Assembly (NCBI GenBank): GCA_964609775.1 | Contig: CAZSSJ010000007.1 | Location: 1 to 44,366 of the forward strand | Source: CAZNUP01 sp964609775 | GTDB lineage: Bacteria; Patescibacteriota; Microgenomatia; JAMCZE01 | Length of the DNA stretch: 44,366 nt | Reading direction: 5' to 3' | In this document: in pieces, positions 15,216 through 23,209 of the stretch | How positions within the stretch are numbered: the first letter of the stretch is position 1 | Layout: each line of letters opens with the position of its first letter | Notes under the pieces: model-generated | Told to the model about the DNA's origin: nothing | Database searches by the model: none | Seen by the model: only the letters and a program-made list of their open reading frames with translations | Program-made: the position numbers and the translations under genes

Positions 15216-16907
15216 ATGGGGAAGATTTTCGTCACCCTGGGGTTTCTTCTTGTTCTGACAGCGCTCTCCCTGCCGGCCCTTTCTGATCTTCTCAAACCCG
15301 GCTATTTTTCCAGCCATGACGGGATCGGGCATATTATCCGGCTGTCAGAGTTTGACATTGCCCTGCATGACGGAAATTTCCCGCCCCGGATATCAAAAAA
15401 CCTAATGTGGGGCTATGGCTACTACTTTTTTAATTTTAATTATCCCCTGGTCTATTATCTGGGCGAAGGAGCATACGCGCTGGGTCTGGGACTGGTTGAT
15501 GCGATTAAATCAGTGATGATTATGGGGCTAATTTTTTCGGGGTGGGCAATGTTTCTCTGGCAGAAAGACCACCTTGGAAATTGGGGAGGGTTGCTTGCGG
15601 GGTTTTTGTATATGTATGCTCCTTATCGACTGCTTAACATCTATGTTCGAGGGTCGATTGCGGAACATCTGGCATTCATTATGCTGCCACTTCTTTTTAT
15701 GTTCACCGAAAAAATCGCCGAAGGAGACAGACAACGGCAAGTGATGTATATCATCGCTGGAGGATTTTCCTATGGGCTGTTGATGCTGTCACACAACATT
15801 ACGGCTTTTATTTTTACCATTGTGTTAGGGCTTTTTATGGTTTTCCACCTTATTGTCTATCGACGACCAAAGATGATTTTTGGGTTCATCGCCATCGGGG
15901 TGCTGGGTTTGATGCTGTCGGCCTTTTTTTGGGTGCCTTCACTGGCAGAGAAGAAATATGTTCGATTAGACCAAACCATTGCCAAAGACTATCCGGATCA
16001 TTTTGTTTATCCGGAGCAGTTAGTCATCCCATCGTGGGGTTATGGCGGATCGACCGCGGGAAGGGGCGATGGCTTGTCCTTTCAAATCGGCCTGGTTCAA
16101 TGGGGAATGGTGATCCTGGCGATAATTGCCGGGGTTCAACTCTGGCGAAAGAGGCACCAAAAAAGTCTGCACATCGGGTTCTATTTTGGAGTTTTAGGTC
16201 TGGCCATATTTTTTATGCTGCCGGTGTCGAAAATTTTTTGGGATAAATTGCCTCTTCTGTCTTTTACCCAATTTCCCTGGCGGTTTTTGTCCTGGACGGT
16301 TTTTTCTATTGCGGTTCTGGCGGGGGCGGTTATCATGACAGTGCAAAACGCCCTCGGTCAGAAGCGCTTATTAGCGCCGGCATTGGCGAGTGTTGTCATC
16401 TTGGTGACTTTTTTTGCCTATCGGGACTATTGGAAAGCAAATAAAATCATCACCGTTAAGCTGCCCACCGATCGGCCGATTGCCGGCTCAACAACCTGGG
16501 CTGATGAACAGTTCCCAATCTGGTTTGACCCGAAACCAAATACTTTTCCCGGAAGCCGAGTGGAGATCGCGTCGGGAAAGGCAATTGTTGGCCTGGTCGA
16601 TTGGAAAACAAACGAGCATACTTACATAGTGGACGCCCTGACAGATTCAAAAGTCGTGGAAAATACGGCTTACTATCCAGGTTGGACAACAAGGTCAAAG
16701 ACGCAAGCATCCGGTGGCGAGACACCGATTAATGTTTCGTATCAGGACAAAGGCTTTCCTGGTCGGATTGTCTATGAACTGACGGCTGGAAAGTATTACG
16801 TCACGAGCCGGTTTGGAGAGACGCCAATGAGAATGACGATGAATACTTTGTCGGCCGTGACGTTTTTCTTGGTAACTGGTACGCTGATAATATTACTGAA
16901 AAGATAA
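15216..16907 (+). CDS. YfhO/PTPS-related membrane glycosyltransferase-like protein
   Basis: A 563-residue polytopic protein of about twelve helices with a C-terminal periplasmic beta-rich domain (about 410-530). The N-terminal loop SSHDGIGHIIRLSEFDIALHDG, with conserved acidic and His residues, and LYMYAPYRLLNIYVRGSIAEH are typical of the family annotated as 6-pyruvoyl-tetrahydropterin synthase-related membrane domain or YfhO-like. These use lipid-linked sugars on the outer face of the membrane. It lies between two glycosyltransferases, consistent with cell-surface glycan modification. Substrate unknown. Confidence 0.82.
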   Translation: MGKIFVTLGFLLVLTALSLPALSDLLKPGYFSSHDGIGHIIRLSEFDIALHDGNFPPRISKNLMWGYGYYFFNFNYPLVYYLGEGAYALGLGLVDAIKSVMIMGLIFSGWAMFLWQKDHLGNWGGLLAGFLYMYAPYRLLNIYVRGSIAEHLAFIMLPLLFMFTEKIAEGDRQRQVMYIIAGGFSYGLLMLSHNITAFIFTIVLGLFMVFHLIVYRRPKMIFGFIAIGVLGLMLSAFFWVPSLAEKKYVRLDQTIAKDYPDHFVYPEQLVIPSWGYGGSTAGRGDGLSFQIGLVQWGMVILAIIAGVQLWRKRHQKSLHIGFYFGVLGLAIFFMLPVSKIFWDKLPLLSFTQFPWRFLSWTVFSIAVLAGAVIMTVQNALGQKRLLAPALASVVILVTFFAYRDYWKANKIITVKLPTDRPIAGSTTWADEQFPIWFDPKPNTFPGSRVEIASGKAIVGLVDWKTNEHTYIVDALTDSKVVENTAYYPGWTTRSKTQASGGETPINVSYQDKGFPGRIVYELTAGKYYVTSRFGETPMRMTMNTLSAVTFFLVTGTLIILLKR

Positions 16908-16910
16908 TCA

Positions 16911-18494
16911 ATGAAAGTTTTTGGACTAAAAATTAATTTTTGGTTACTCCTTGTTTTAGGTCTGATCGGAGTTCTACGAATCCCATCTCTCATTGAACCC
17001 AATTGGTATGGAGACGAGCAAATCTATCTGGTCCTGGGGCGAGAGATAGCCCGGGGAGCAGTTTTGTATCGGGATATTTGGGACAACAAGCCGCCACTTC
17101 TGTATGTTCTGTATGCTCTTCATCCAACCCTTCTTTGGGCCAAGGCTCTGGCAACAGTGTTTGTTTTGGGAACGTGCACGGGAGTTTATTTGCTAGCTAA
17201 AAAAGTTCTTTCTAATCACAGTCAGCCAAATCCTACTCCAACCACTGTTTTCCCACTACTAGCTACTCTTGCTGTCGGTATATTCATGTCTCTTCCTCTT
17301 CTTGAGGGAACGATTGCCAACGCCGAGCTTTTCTTTACCCTGCCGATTGTTTGGGGCGGGTACTTAATCGTTTGTCATGCCGGGCCTGATCCGGCATCTA
17401 TAAAATTATTTAATGGATTCCGGGTTATACCCGGAATGACAATTGTTGGCCTTTTGATGGCAGCTGCATTTCTTCTTAAAGTTCCCGCAATTTTTGACTT
17501 TGCCGGCATGATTTTTGCCGTCGTGCTCATCAGGCTCGCAAGGGGTGGGCTTGCAAGCTCGGCAAGCCCACCCCTTGCAAAACTAGTCCGGTTTATTCTG
17601 CCGATTGCTATTTCTTTTCTTGCTCTCTTAATTTTGGTCTTTGGGTATTTTTATTTCAACAACGCTCTAGCTGATTTTCTGATCGCCTCTTTTTCGCAAA
17701 ATGCTTCCTATGTGGCGGTTGATTCCGGACCCCTTTCAAAACTATCTAATCCCCTCTTTGTCAAGGCTATCCTTCTAGTTGCTAGTGGCTTGCTGCTAGT
17801 TGCTAGTTACTTCAAGAGATTTATTAGTAAAGAAATGCTGTTTTTGGCGCTGTGGTTTGGCTTTTCCCTCTACGGGGCGATTCTGTCCAACCGGCCGTAT
17901 GCCCACTATCTGCTCCAGATTGTGCCACCATTAGTCCTATTGATCTTATATGTCTTATATGATTTCTTGTTTATCAGAAAAAACCGTTTGGCAACGATCG
18001 TGGTTGGAATCTCTCTGTGTCTTATTCTCTTTGCCCTATCTCAAATGTTTGCTCGTGCCTTTGCCTTGCCGACAAAACCATACTTCGAAAATTGGTTTGA
18101 ATATGTGTCCGAACGGAAACTTTGGGAAGATTATGTGTCATTTTTCGACAAGCGGACGCTAAATTCCTATGCCATCGCCGATTACATTAAGAAACGTTCA
18201 AATCCTGATGACCCGATTTTTGTCTGGGGAGATGCCGCTGGGGTCTACGTTTTATCCAACCGCCCGGCAGCGATAAGGTTCATCCAAGCCCACCATTTGA
18301 CAACGATTGATCCTGCAAACTATGACGCTTTAATTAATCAATTAATTAAAGTGAGGCCAAAATTCATTATCATCTCCCGCCCGGTTCATTTTGCCTTTCC
18401 CCTTTTGGAAGATTTGGTTAGTTTCTACTACAAAGAGGTGGCTGTGTTCCAGGATTTGCATGTTTATCAACTAGCAGATGAGAAAAACTTTTAA
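16911..18494 (+). CDS. PMT-type (GT39/GT83-like) membrane glycosyltransferase
   Basis: A 527-residue polytopic protein. The first external loop has the acidic PMT/ArnT motif EPNWYGDEQIYLVLGREIARG followed by LYRDIWDNKPPLLY; such enzymes transfer sugars from polyprenyl phosphate to proteins or lipids. It starts 3 nt after the preceding gene. Three short repeats lie in frame in loops or helices: a palindromic element at 17374-17440 (CHAGPDPAS-like), a 16-bp hairpin at 17538-17578, and a CTAGTTG repeat at 17775-17810. The frame remains intact through all of them. Confidence 0.87.
   Translation: MKVFGLKINFWLLLVLGLIGVLRIPSLIEPNWYGDEQIYLVLGREIARGAVLYRDIWDNKPPLLYVLYALHPTLLWAKALATVFVLGTCTGVYLLAKKVLSNHSQPNPTPTTVFPLLATLAVGIFMSLPLLEGTIANAELFFTLPIVWGGYLIVCHAGPDPASIKLFNGFRVIPGMTIVGLLMAAAFLLKVPAIFDFAGMIFAVVLIRLARGGLASSASPPLAKLVRFILPIAISFLALLILVFGYFYFNNALADFLIASFSQNASYVAVDSGPLSKLSNPLFVKAILLVASGLLLVASYFKRFISKEMLFLALWFGFSLYGAILSNRPYAHYLLQIVPPLVLLILYVLYDFLFIRKNRLATIVVGISLCLILFALSQMFARAFALPTKPYFENWFEYVSERKLWEDYVSFFDKRTLNSYAIADYIKKRSNPDDPIFVWGDAAGVYVLSNRPAAIRFIQAHHLTTIDPANYDALINQLIKVRPKFIIISRPVHFAFPLLEDLVSFYYKEVAVFQDLHVYQLADEKNF
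17374..17440 (+). repeat. Double-hairpin palindromic element in frame
   Basis: The element has terminal inverted repeats GTCATGCCGGG (17374-17384) and CCCGGAATGAC (17430-17440). Its left half folds as ATGCCGG/CCGGCAT and its right half as ATTCCGGG/CCCGGAAT. It adds CHAGPDPASIKLFNGFRVIPG to the host protein. From memory this matches a palindrome widespread in bacterial genomes and recalls Rickettsia palindromic elements. Confidence 0.8.
17538..17578 (+). repeat. Perfect 16-bp inverted repeat in frame
   Basis: GCAAGGGGTGGGCTTG (17538-17553) and its exact reverse complement (17563-17578) are separated by nine bases. It lies inside the glycosyltransferase frame (ARGGLASSASPPLA) and has no T-tract, so it is an inserted palindrome, not a terminator. 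Confidence 0.8.
17775..17810 (+). repeat. CTAGTTG interspersed repeat, copy 1
   Basis: CTAGTTGCTAGT and CTAGTTGCTAGTTAC stand in tandem within the gene at 16911 (reading LLVASGLLLVAS). Related copies occur in the helicase gene (20383-20414) and, on the opposite strand, in tpiA (22007-22033). Confidence 0.7.
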
Positions 18495-18777
18495 GATTAT
18501 TTTTATTTTGTTGTTTTTACTTTGGCTTTTAATCAGTCTTTGGATGCTGATTGGTAACAGGCACTGTGAACTGGTACCATACCTAAGTGTGCCTCAAGTG
18601 AACTCTCCATGTAGTTGGGGTTTTCCTTTAAAATGGGGTTATTCTCCTATGTTTCCGAAGTACTGGGGAGAATTTAATATTCAATATTTTAGCCTTTTGT
18701 TTGATCTTGTTCTCTGGGGAGGATGGACAATATTATGGCTCTTCTTTTACAGAAAATTGTTTACTAAAAGTCGCTAA
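18478..18777 (+). CDS. Small two-helix membrane protein
   Basis: A 99-residue protein with an N-terminal helix (about 6-25), an external loop with two Cys (HCELV, NSPCSWGF), and a second helix (about 72-92) before a basic tail. It overlaps the end of the preceding glycosyltransferase by 17 nt and converges with the helicase on the other strand (14-nt overlap). The coding style fits a real gene at the end of the glycan operon, but I do not recognise a family. Confidence 0.6.
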   Translation: MRKTFKIIFILLFLLWLLISLWMLIGNRHCELVPYLSVPQVNSPCSWGFPLKWGYSPMFPKYWGEFNIQYFSLLFDLVLWGGWTILWLFFYRKLFTKSR

Positions 18778-20638
18778 GATAAGAGCTAAATTTCACTTCC
18801 AAAAGACCTTCGGGAATGTCAGCGATGAAACGGCTGAGCATGTTGGAACTGCGGGTACCGAAAAAGAGGCGTTTACGGGCGTAGGTTAAGTAGAGCTTTT
18901 CGCGGGCGCGGGTGATGCCGACGTAGCAAAGCCGCCGTTCTTCCTCCATTTCGGAATTGTCCATGAAGCTGCGGCTGTGGGGAAAAATCCCCTCTTCCAT
19001 GCCAACCATGAAGACGACCGGAAACTCAAGGCCCTTGGCGGCATGGAGAGTCATGAGAGTGACAGCGCCGGAGGAGTTCGTCGCTGATCGTTCATCGCTT
19101 ATCGCAGACGGAAGGGCTTTAGATTCTTTCTCAACCAAGGCAACGTTTTCGAGAAATTCTTCCAGGTTGGGAAATTCACTGGCCACTGATAGAAGTTCTT
19201 TAATGTTTTCCAGCCGGGCCAGATCTTCTTCATTTTCTTGGTCAAAAAGATCGAGGTAGCCGGTGACATTGAGAACTTTGTCGAGAAGGTCGAGACTGGT
19301 CAAATTAGACAAATTTGACTCATTGGACTTGCTTGCCTGAGCAAACTCCTCAAGCTTGGCCAGGCGGGCTTTGCCCAGCTTTTCGACACGCTTGGAGGAA
19401 ACGGAGTCTTTGGGGTTGTGAAGAAGCCGGAGGTAGGAGAGAACGTCTTTGACTTCTTTGCGTTCATAGAAGCGAGTGCCGCCAACCAGAGTGTAGGGTA
19501 TGCCCTCGTGCAGAAAGGCTTCTTCCAAAACGCGGGATTGGGCGTTGGTGCGGTAGAGGACGGCAAAGGATAAGTAGTTCATTGCTGATCGCTTATCGTT
19601 CATCGCGGAACGAATTTGGTCGAGGACAAATGCCGCCTCGTCTTGCTCGTTGCGGGCCTCGAACATGACAATTTTCTCGCCGCCGTCTTTTTGCGTCCAG
19701 AGTTTGAGAATCGGGTGGGAGCGGTTTTTGGAAATGACGCCAAAGGCCGCGTCGAGGATTTTTTGAGTGGAGCGGTAGTTTCGTTCGAGATTAAAAGTTC
19801 GCACCTGCGGAAACTCTGCTTTAAAGTGAAGAAGGTTGCGAAAGTCGGCGCCGCGCCAGGAATAGATTGACTGGGAAAAGTCGCCAACAACGCAAATGTT
19901 CCGGTGTTTTCGGGCAAGAAGTTTCGTTAATTGAAACTGAGCGTGATTGGTGTCCTGATATTCATCAACAAGGACATATTTCCACTTGGATTGATACTTA
20001 TCCAGAATGTCTGGAACAGCACGAAAAAGTCGAACTGTCTCCATGATCAAATCGTCAAAATCCAGGGCTTCGTTTTCCTTGAGAGCTTTTTGGTAGGAAA
20101 GATAAATATCCGAAACGGTCTTTTGAAAAAACCCCCGGGCGTACTCGGGATATTGCTGAGCACTGATCAACTGGTTTTTTGCCTGACCGATGGTTGCCAA
20201 AACAGCCCGGGGGTTGAAGTTTTTCTGGGAAATATCCATCTTGGTCATGACGTCTTTAATCAGGTCAACACTGTCATTGTCGTCGTAGATGACGTATTGC
20301 GGCGAGATGCCGATTTCTTTGCCATCGATCCGCAAAATCTTGGCGCAGAGGGAGTGGAAAGTGCCGGTGAAGGGCTGGACATTAGTGGCTAGTTGCTGGT
20401 GGCTAGTTGCTAGTAGATTACGAACCCGTTCCTTCATTTCATTAGCGGCTTTGTTGGTGAAAGTTACGAGCAAAATATCCTCAGGGTTTGCCAGACCTTC
20501 GGCGACTAGATAGGCCACGCGGTAGGTCAGGACGCGGGTTTTGCCGCTGCCGGCACCGGCTAAGATTAGCACGGGGCCGTCGGTTGCTTTGACGGCGGCT
20601 TGTTGATCGGAATTTAAATCTTTAAGAAGGGTGTCCAT
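18764..20638 (-). CDS. UvrD/PcrA-type DNA helicase
   Basis: A 624-residue superfamily 1A 3'-5' helicase with Walker A GAGSGKT (about 29-35), Q-motif LNSDQQAAV, motif II VDEYQDTNHAQF, motif III GDFSQSIYSWRGAD, motif IV FNLERNYRS, motif V MTLHAAKGLEFPVVF and motif VI CYVGITRAREKLY. It probably acts in repair and clearing of replication blocks, as UvrD/PcrA/Rep do. The C-terminal tail after motif VI is short compared with typical UvrD (about 720 residues). Three in-frame repeats lie in the gene (19077-19109, 19575-19609, 20383-20414), two of the same kind as in the helicase-nuclease at 846. Confidence 0.95.
   Translation of the reverse strand: MDTLLKDLNSDQQAAVKATDGPVLILAGAGSGKTRVLTYRVAYLVAEGLANPEDILLVTFTNKAANEMKERVRNLLATSHQQLATNVQPFTGTFHSLCAKILRIDGKEIGISPQYVIYDDNDSVDLIKDVMTKMDISQKNFNPRAVLATIGQAKNQLISAQQYPEYARGFFQKTVSDIYLSYQKALKENEALDFDDLIMETVRLFRAVPDILDKYQSKWKYVLVDEYQDTNHAQFQLTKLLARKHRNICVVGDFSQSIYSWRGADFRNLLHFKAEFPQVRTFNLERNYRSTQKILDAAFGVISKNRSHPILKLWTQKDGGEKIVMFEARNEQDEAAFVLDQIRSAMNDKRSAMNYLSFAVLYRTNAQSRVLEEAFLHEGIPYTLVGGTRFYERKEVKDVLSYLRLLHNPKDSVSSKRVEKLGKARLAKLEEFAQASKSNESNLSNLTSLDLLDKVLNVTGYLDLFDQENEEDLARLENIKELLSVASEFPNLEEFLENVALVEKESKALPSAISDERSATNSSGAVTLMTLHAAKGLEFPVVFMVGMEEGIFPHSRSFMDNSEMEEERRLCYVGITRAREKLYLTYARKRLFFGTRSSNMLSRFIADIPEGLLEVKFSSYLSDF
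19077..19109 (-). repeat. GCTGATCG interspersed repeat, helicase copy A
   Basis: TCGCTGATCGTTCATCGCTT followed by ATCGCAGAC lies in frame in the helicase and encodes SAISDERSATN on the minus strand. Other copies are at 19575-19609 and 1627-1661. Confidence 0.8.
19575..19609 (-). repeat. GCTGATCG interspersed repeat, helicase copy B
   Basis: TAGTTCATTGCTGATCGCTT followed by ATCGTTCATCGCGGA encodes RSAMNDKRSAMNY in frame. It shares TAGTTCAT-GCTGATCG with the copy at 1627-1661 in the other helicase. Confidence 0.8.
20383..20414 (-). repeat. CTAGTTG interspersed repeat, copy 2
   Basis: TAGTGGCTAGTTGCTGGTGG followed by CTAGTTGCTAGT lies in frame in the helicase and encodes LLATSHQQLAT on the minus strand. 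Confidence 0.72.
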
Positions 20639-20650
20639 TCAAGGTAGAAT
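20622..20650 (+). promoter_or_regulatory. Promoter of the methyltransferase gene
   Basis: TTAAGA (20622-20627), 17 nt, TAGAAT (20645-20650), 6 nt, ATG (20657). The -35 lies in the divergent helicase gene. On the other strand TAATTC ends 8 nt before the helicase ATG. Confidence 0.5.
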
Positions 20651-20656
20651 TAGCTA

Positions 20657-21409
20657 ATGACCAGCCCGAAAGATCTTCTGACGCAGGTGCAAAACGAGAT
20701 CAAATCAGAAAACGAATTGGAATATTTCCTGACGCACCAAAATCGTTACCGGTTCATTTTAGAACAAATTGCCAAATTAAACCTGCCGCCCGCAGCAAAG
20801 ATTCTGGACATCGGCTGTTTCCCGCTTCATTTGTTTAAAGCCTTGGAGCTGGCAGGTTATGAAGTTTTTGGAGTCAGCTCAAAGCATGAACCAGTCAAGA
20901 ATGCCCGTGTTGTTAGCCTAAATATTGAGAAGGATAAAATGCCGTTTGCCAACGATTTTTTTGATCTAGGGCTTTTTTCGGAAGTGATGGAGCATCTGCT
21001 TTATAGTCCCCTAGTCTATCTAGAAAAGCTCAGGAAGGTTTTGAAGCCTGACGGGTATCTGCTTCTGACGACTCCGAACGCGATTCACTTAAAACACCGG
21101 CTGGAACTGCTTGTTGGGAAATCGCCGCACTTTCCCCTGTTTCAGCTCTATGAATCGACGGCGGATAATGATTATATTTATCACCGTCATAACCGCGAAT
21201 ACACTCTCCCGGAAATTAGAGAAATTGTGCGGAAAGCGGGGTTTGACATTCAGTCAGCGACGAGCTTTAATGCGTACTCGCCCTTTCGGGAAAAATTGCA
21301 TCCGGAAGGGAGGGCGGCTAAGATTATTAAGGGCATGGTTTTTCTCTCCACTGTCGCCGTCGGTTCTTTTCGGGATTCAATATATATTTTGGCGCAAAAG
21401 AATGGATAG
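20657..21409 (+). CDS. Class I SAM-dependent methyltransferase
   Basis: A 250-residue methyltransferase with a Rossmann fold: motif I ILDIGCFPLHLFKALELAGY (about 49-68), the acidic post-I region, then DLGLFSEVMEHLLYSPLVYLEKLRKVLKPDGYLLLTTPN typical of the Methyltransf_11/UbiE-like group. It diverges from the helicase and overlaps tpiA downstream by 8 nt. The substrate is unknown; the nearby glycan genes suggest envelope or lipid-linked sugars, but this is only context. Confidence 0.9.
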   Translation: MTSPKDLLTQVQNEIKSENELEYFLTHQNRYRFILEQIAKLNLPPAAKILDIGCFPLHLFKALELAGYEVFGVSSKHEPVKNARVVSLNIEKDKMPFANDFFDLGLFSEVMEHLLYSPLVYLEKLRKVLKPDGYLLLTTPNAIHLKHRLELLVGKSPHFPLFQLYESTADNDYIYHRHNREYTLPEIREIVRKAGFDIQSATSFNAYSPFREKLHPEGRAAKIIKGMVFLSTVAVGSFRDSIYILAQKNG

Positions 21410-22121
21410 AAAGTTTACAATTGTCGCTAACTGGAAGGCAAATAAAACTGTCGCGGGGGCACAAGAATGGATTAAGCGTTTAGCAGAAAGCGGAAAGCAG
21501 ATAGAGAGTGAATCGATGACGATTGAAGTTGTTGTTGCGGCACCATATCCACTTCTTAACGCTTTACGCTCGACACCTGACGCTACTTTGGCGTCTCAAG
21601 ACATATCCATGTTTTCAGTCGGGGCTTATACAGGCGAAGTGCCCGGAGAACTACTCAAAGATGTGGGAGTTGAATACTGCCTAGTTGGACACTCGGAGAG
21701 ACGTAAGTACCTTGGAGAGACGACGGAGATGGTCGGGAAAAAAGTTGACCAGGCGATCAAAAATAAAATTATCCCCATTATTTGTGCCCAGTCAGGGGAA
21801 GAAATTCCCGAAAATGTCCGGAACTATTCTCCAGAACAGTACCTAATAATGTACGAGCCTTTCGAGGCAATCTCGACCGAAGGAAAATATCATCCGGAGG
21901 ATCCGAACAAAATTACGGAAACCCTTCAAGACTGGCAAAAACATCTTCCGGCTGGAGTTCAATTTTTGTATGGAGGAAGCGTAAATTCAAATAATGTTCA
22001 CCAGATACTAGCAACCAGCAACCAGCAACTAGTTTCCGGCTTTGTTGTGGGTCACGCGTCTTTGGACCCCGAGGAGTTTTTTAGTATCATTAAACGATGC
22101 CTTCTGACCCCCTCGCTTTAG
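21402..22121 (+). CDS. tpiA: Triosephosphate isomerase
   Basis: A 239-residue TIM-barrel enzyme interconverting dihydroxyacetone phosphate and glyceraldehyde 3-phosphate. NWKANKT carries the catalytic Lys (about residue 12), VGHSERRKYLGET the catalytic His, YEPFEAISTEG the catalytic Glu in a variant of the usual YEPVWAIGTG loop, and YGGSVNSNN the phosphate-binding site. The start at 21402 (MDRKFTIVANWK) is set by family alignment. A CTAGTTG-family repeat (22007-22033) replaces part of the segment after GGSV, reading LATSNQQLVSG, close to the active-site end of the barrel. Confidence 0.95.
   Translation: MDRKFTIVANWKANKTVAGAQEWIKRLAESGKQIESESMTIEVVVAAPYPLLNALRSTPDATLASQDISMFSVGAYTGEVPGELLKDVGVEYCLVGHSERRKYLGETTEMVGKKVDQAIKNKIIPIICAQSGEEIPENVRNYSPEQYLIMYEPFEAISTEGKYHPEDPNKITETLQDWQKHLPAGVQFLYGGSVNSNNVHQILATSNQQLVSGFVVGHASLDPEEFFSIIKRCLLTPSL
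22007..22033 (+). repeat. CTAGTTG interspersed repeat, copy 3, in tpiA
   Basis: ACTAGCAACCAGCAACCAGC followed by AACTAGT has terminal inverted repeats ACTAG/CTAGT and lies in frame in tpiA. It is the reverse complement type of the copies at 17775 and 20383. Confidence 0.75.
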
Positions 22122-23209
22122 TTTTGTCCCGAGGGCGACGCCGGATCTTTCGTAACTACCGAGTCGTCCGTTTTGGTCTGGTCGGAATGATGCTTGGGGG
22201 ATTAATTTTGTTACTAGGGATTGTCGCGGCGCCACTCCTACGGCTGGGTCGGGAGTTTTTGGTGGGCCCGGTGAATGTTTTTTCCATTACTCTGGGCGGG
22301 GGGGAGGAACTTAAGAGCACAGATGGGCGGACAAATATTCTTTTTTTGGGGATCGGGGGGGGCTCCCACGACGCACCAAATCTTTCAGATACGATGATCA
22401 TTGTTTCTCTGAAGACAGATCTGGGAGGGAACCAGACAGCGGCCAATGAGCCAATTACTTTGATTTCAATTCCCCGAGACATCTATCTTGACTCTTTGGG
22501 GGACAAAATTAACAGTGCCTACGAAACTGGGGCGGAGCGAAGCACGGATGCGGGCATGAGTCTGGCTAAAGGAGCGGTGTCGCAAGTCACCGGACTGCCA
22601 ATTCACTATGTGGTGCGGGGTGATTTTGTCGCTTTCGAGAAAATTATCGACCTAATCGGAGGGATTGACGTCACGGTGGAACACACTTTTGATGATTATA
22701 AATATCCCCGGCCTCTTTCGGAGGTAAAGGATTGTCAGGGCGATGAAGAGGCCCCGTGTTGGTATGAACATATCCACTTTGAGATGGGGCCAACACACAT
22801 GGACGGCAGGACTGCTTTGAAGTTTGTCCGCAGCCGGCATGCGGATGGCGATGAGGGAACAGATTTTGCCCGATCCCGAAGACAGCAATTAGTTATTTCC
22901 GCCGTCAAAAAAAAGGTTTTCTCTTCCCAAGCTCTTCTGGACCTGTCAAAGCTGGAACAAATTTACAACACTCTCAAGGAACATCTTGCCACTGATGCCG
23001 ACCCGTCACTGGCTCGAAATTTTTTTGACCTGGCCATAAGGTATCGGGGAGCAATACTTCAGAGTGTCATCCTGGACATGAATCTTCTGGACAATCCGCC
23101 GATTGACGAGCGGGGGTGGATTCTTGTCCCCAAAGGAGGAAGTTGGGATGGAGTGCACGAATATATTAAGGAACAGTTGGGGCTAGAACAGAAGGAAAGC
23201 TCCGGTTAG
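22097..23209 (+). CDS. LytR-CpsA-Psr (LCP) family protein
   Basis: A 370-residue membrane-anchored phosphotransferase-like protein. One transmembrane helix (about 28-50) is followed by an extracytoplasmic LCP domain: NILFLGIGG, SDTMIIVSLKTD, ISIPRDIYL, DKINSAYETG, GGIDVTVEH and ALKFVRSRHADGDEGTDFARSRRQQ, with the conserved Arg and Asp residues that bind polyprenyl pyrophosphate. LCP proteins attach glycopolymers to the cell wall. It overlaps the tpiA end by 25 nt and converges with the gene at 23183 (27-nt overlap). It probably finishes the surface-glycan pathway encoded upstream. Confidence 0.92.
   Translation: MPSDPLALVLSRGRRRIFRNYRVVRFGLVGMMLGGLILLLGIVAAPLLRLGREFLVGPVNVFSITLGGGEELKSTDGRTNILFLGIGGGSHDAPNLSDTMIIVSLKTDLGGNQTAANEPITLISIPRDIYLDSLGDKINSAYETGAERSTDAGMSLAKGAVSQVTGLPIHYVVRGDFVAFEKIIDLIGGIDVTVEHTFDDYKYPRPLSEVKDCQGDEEAPCWYEHIHFEMGPTHMDGRTALKFVRSRHADGDEGTDFARSRRQQLVISAVKKKVFSSQALLDLSKLEQIYNTLKEHLATDADPSLARNFFDLAIRYRGAILQSVILDMNLLDNPPIDERGWILVPKGGSWDGVHEYIKEQLGLEQKESSG

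Noticed and set aside
17538..17578. Rho-independent terminator
   Set aside because: The stem is strong but lies inside an intact frame and is not followed by a T-tract.
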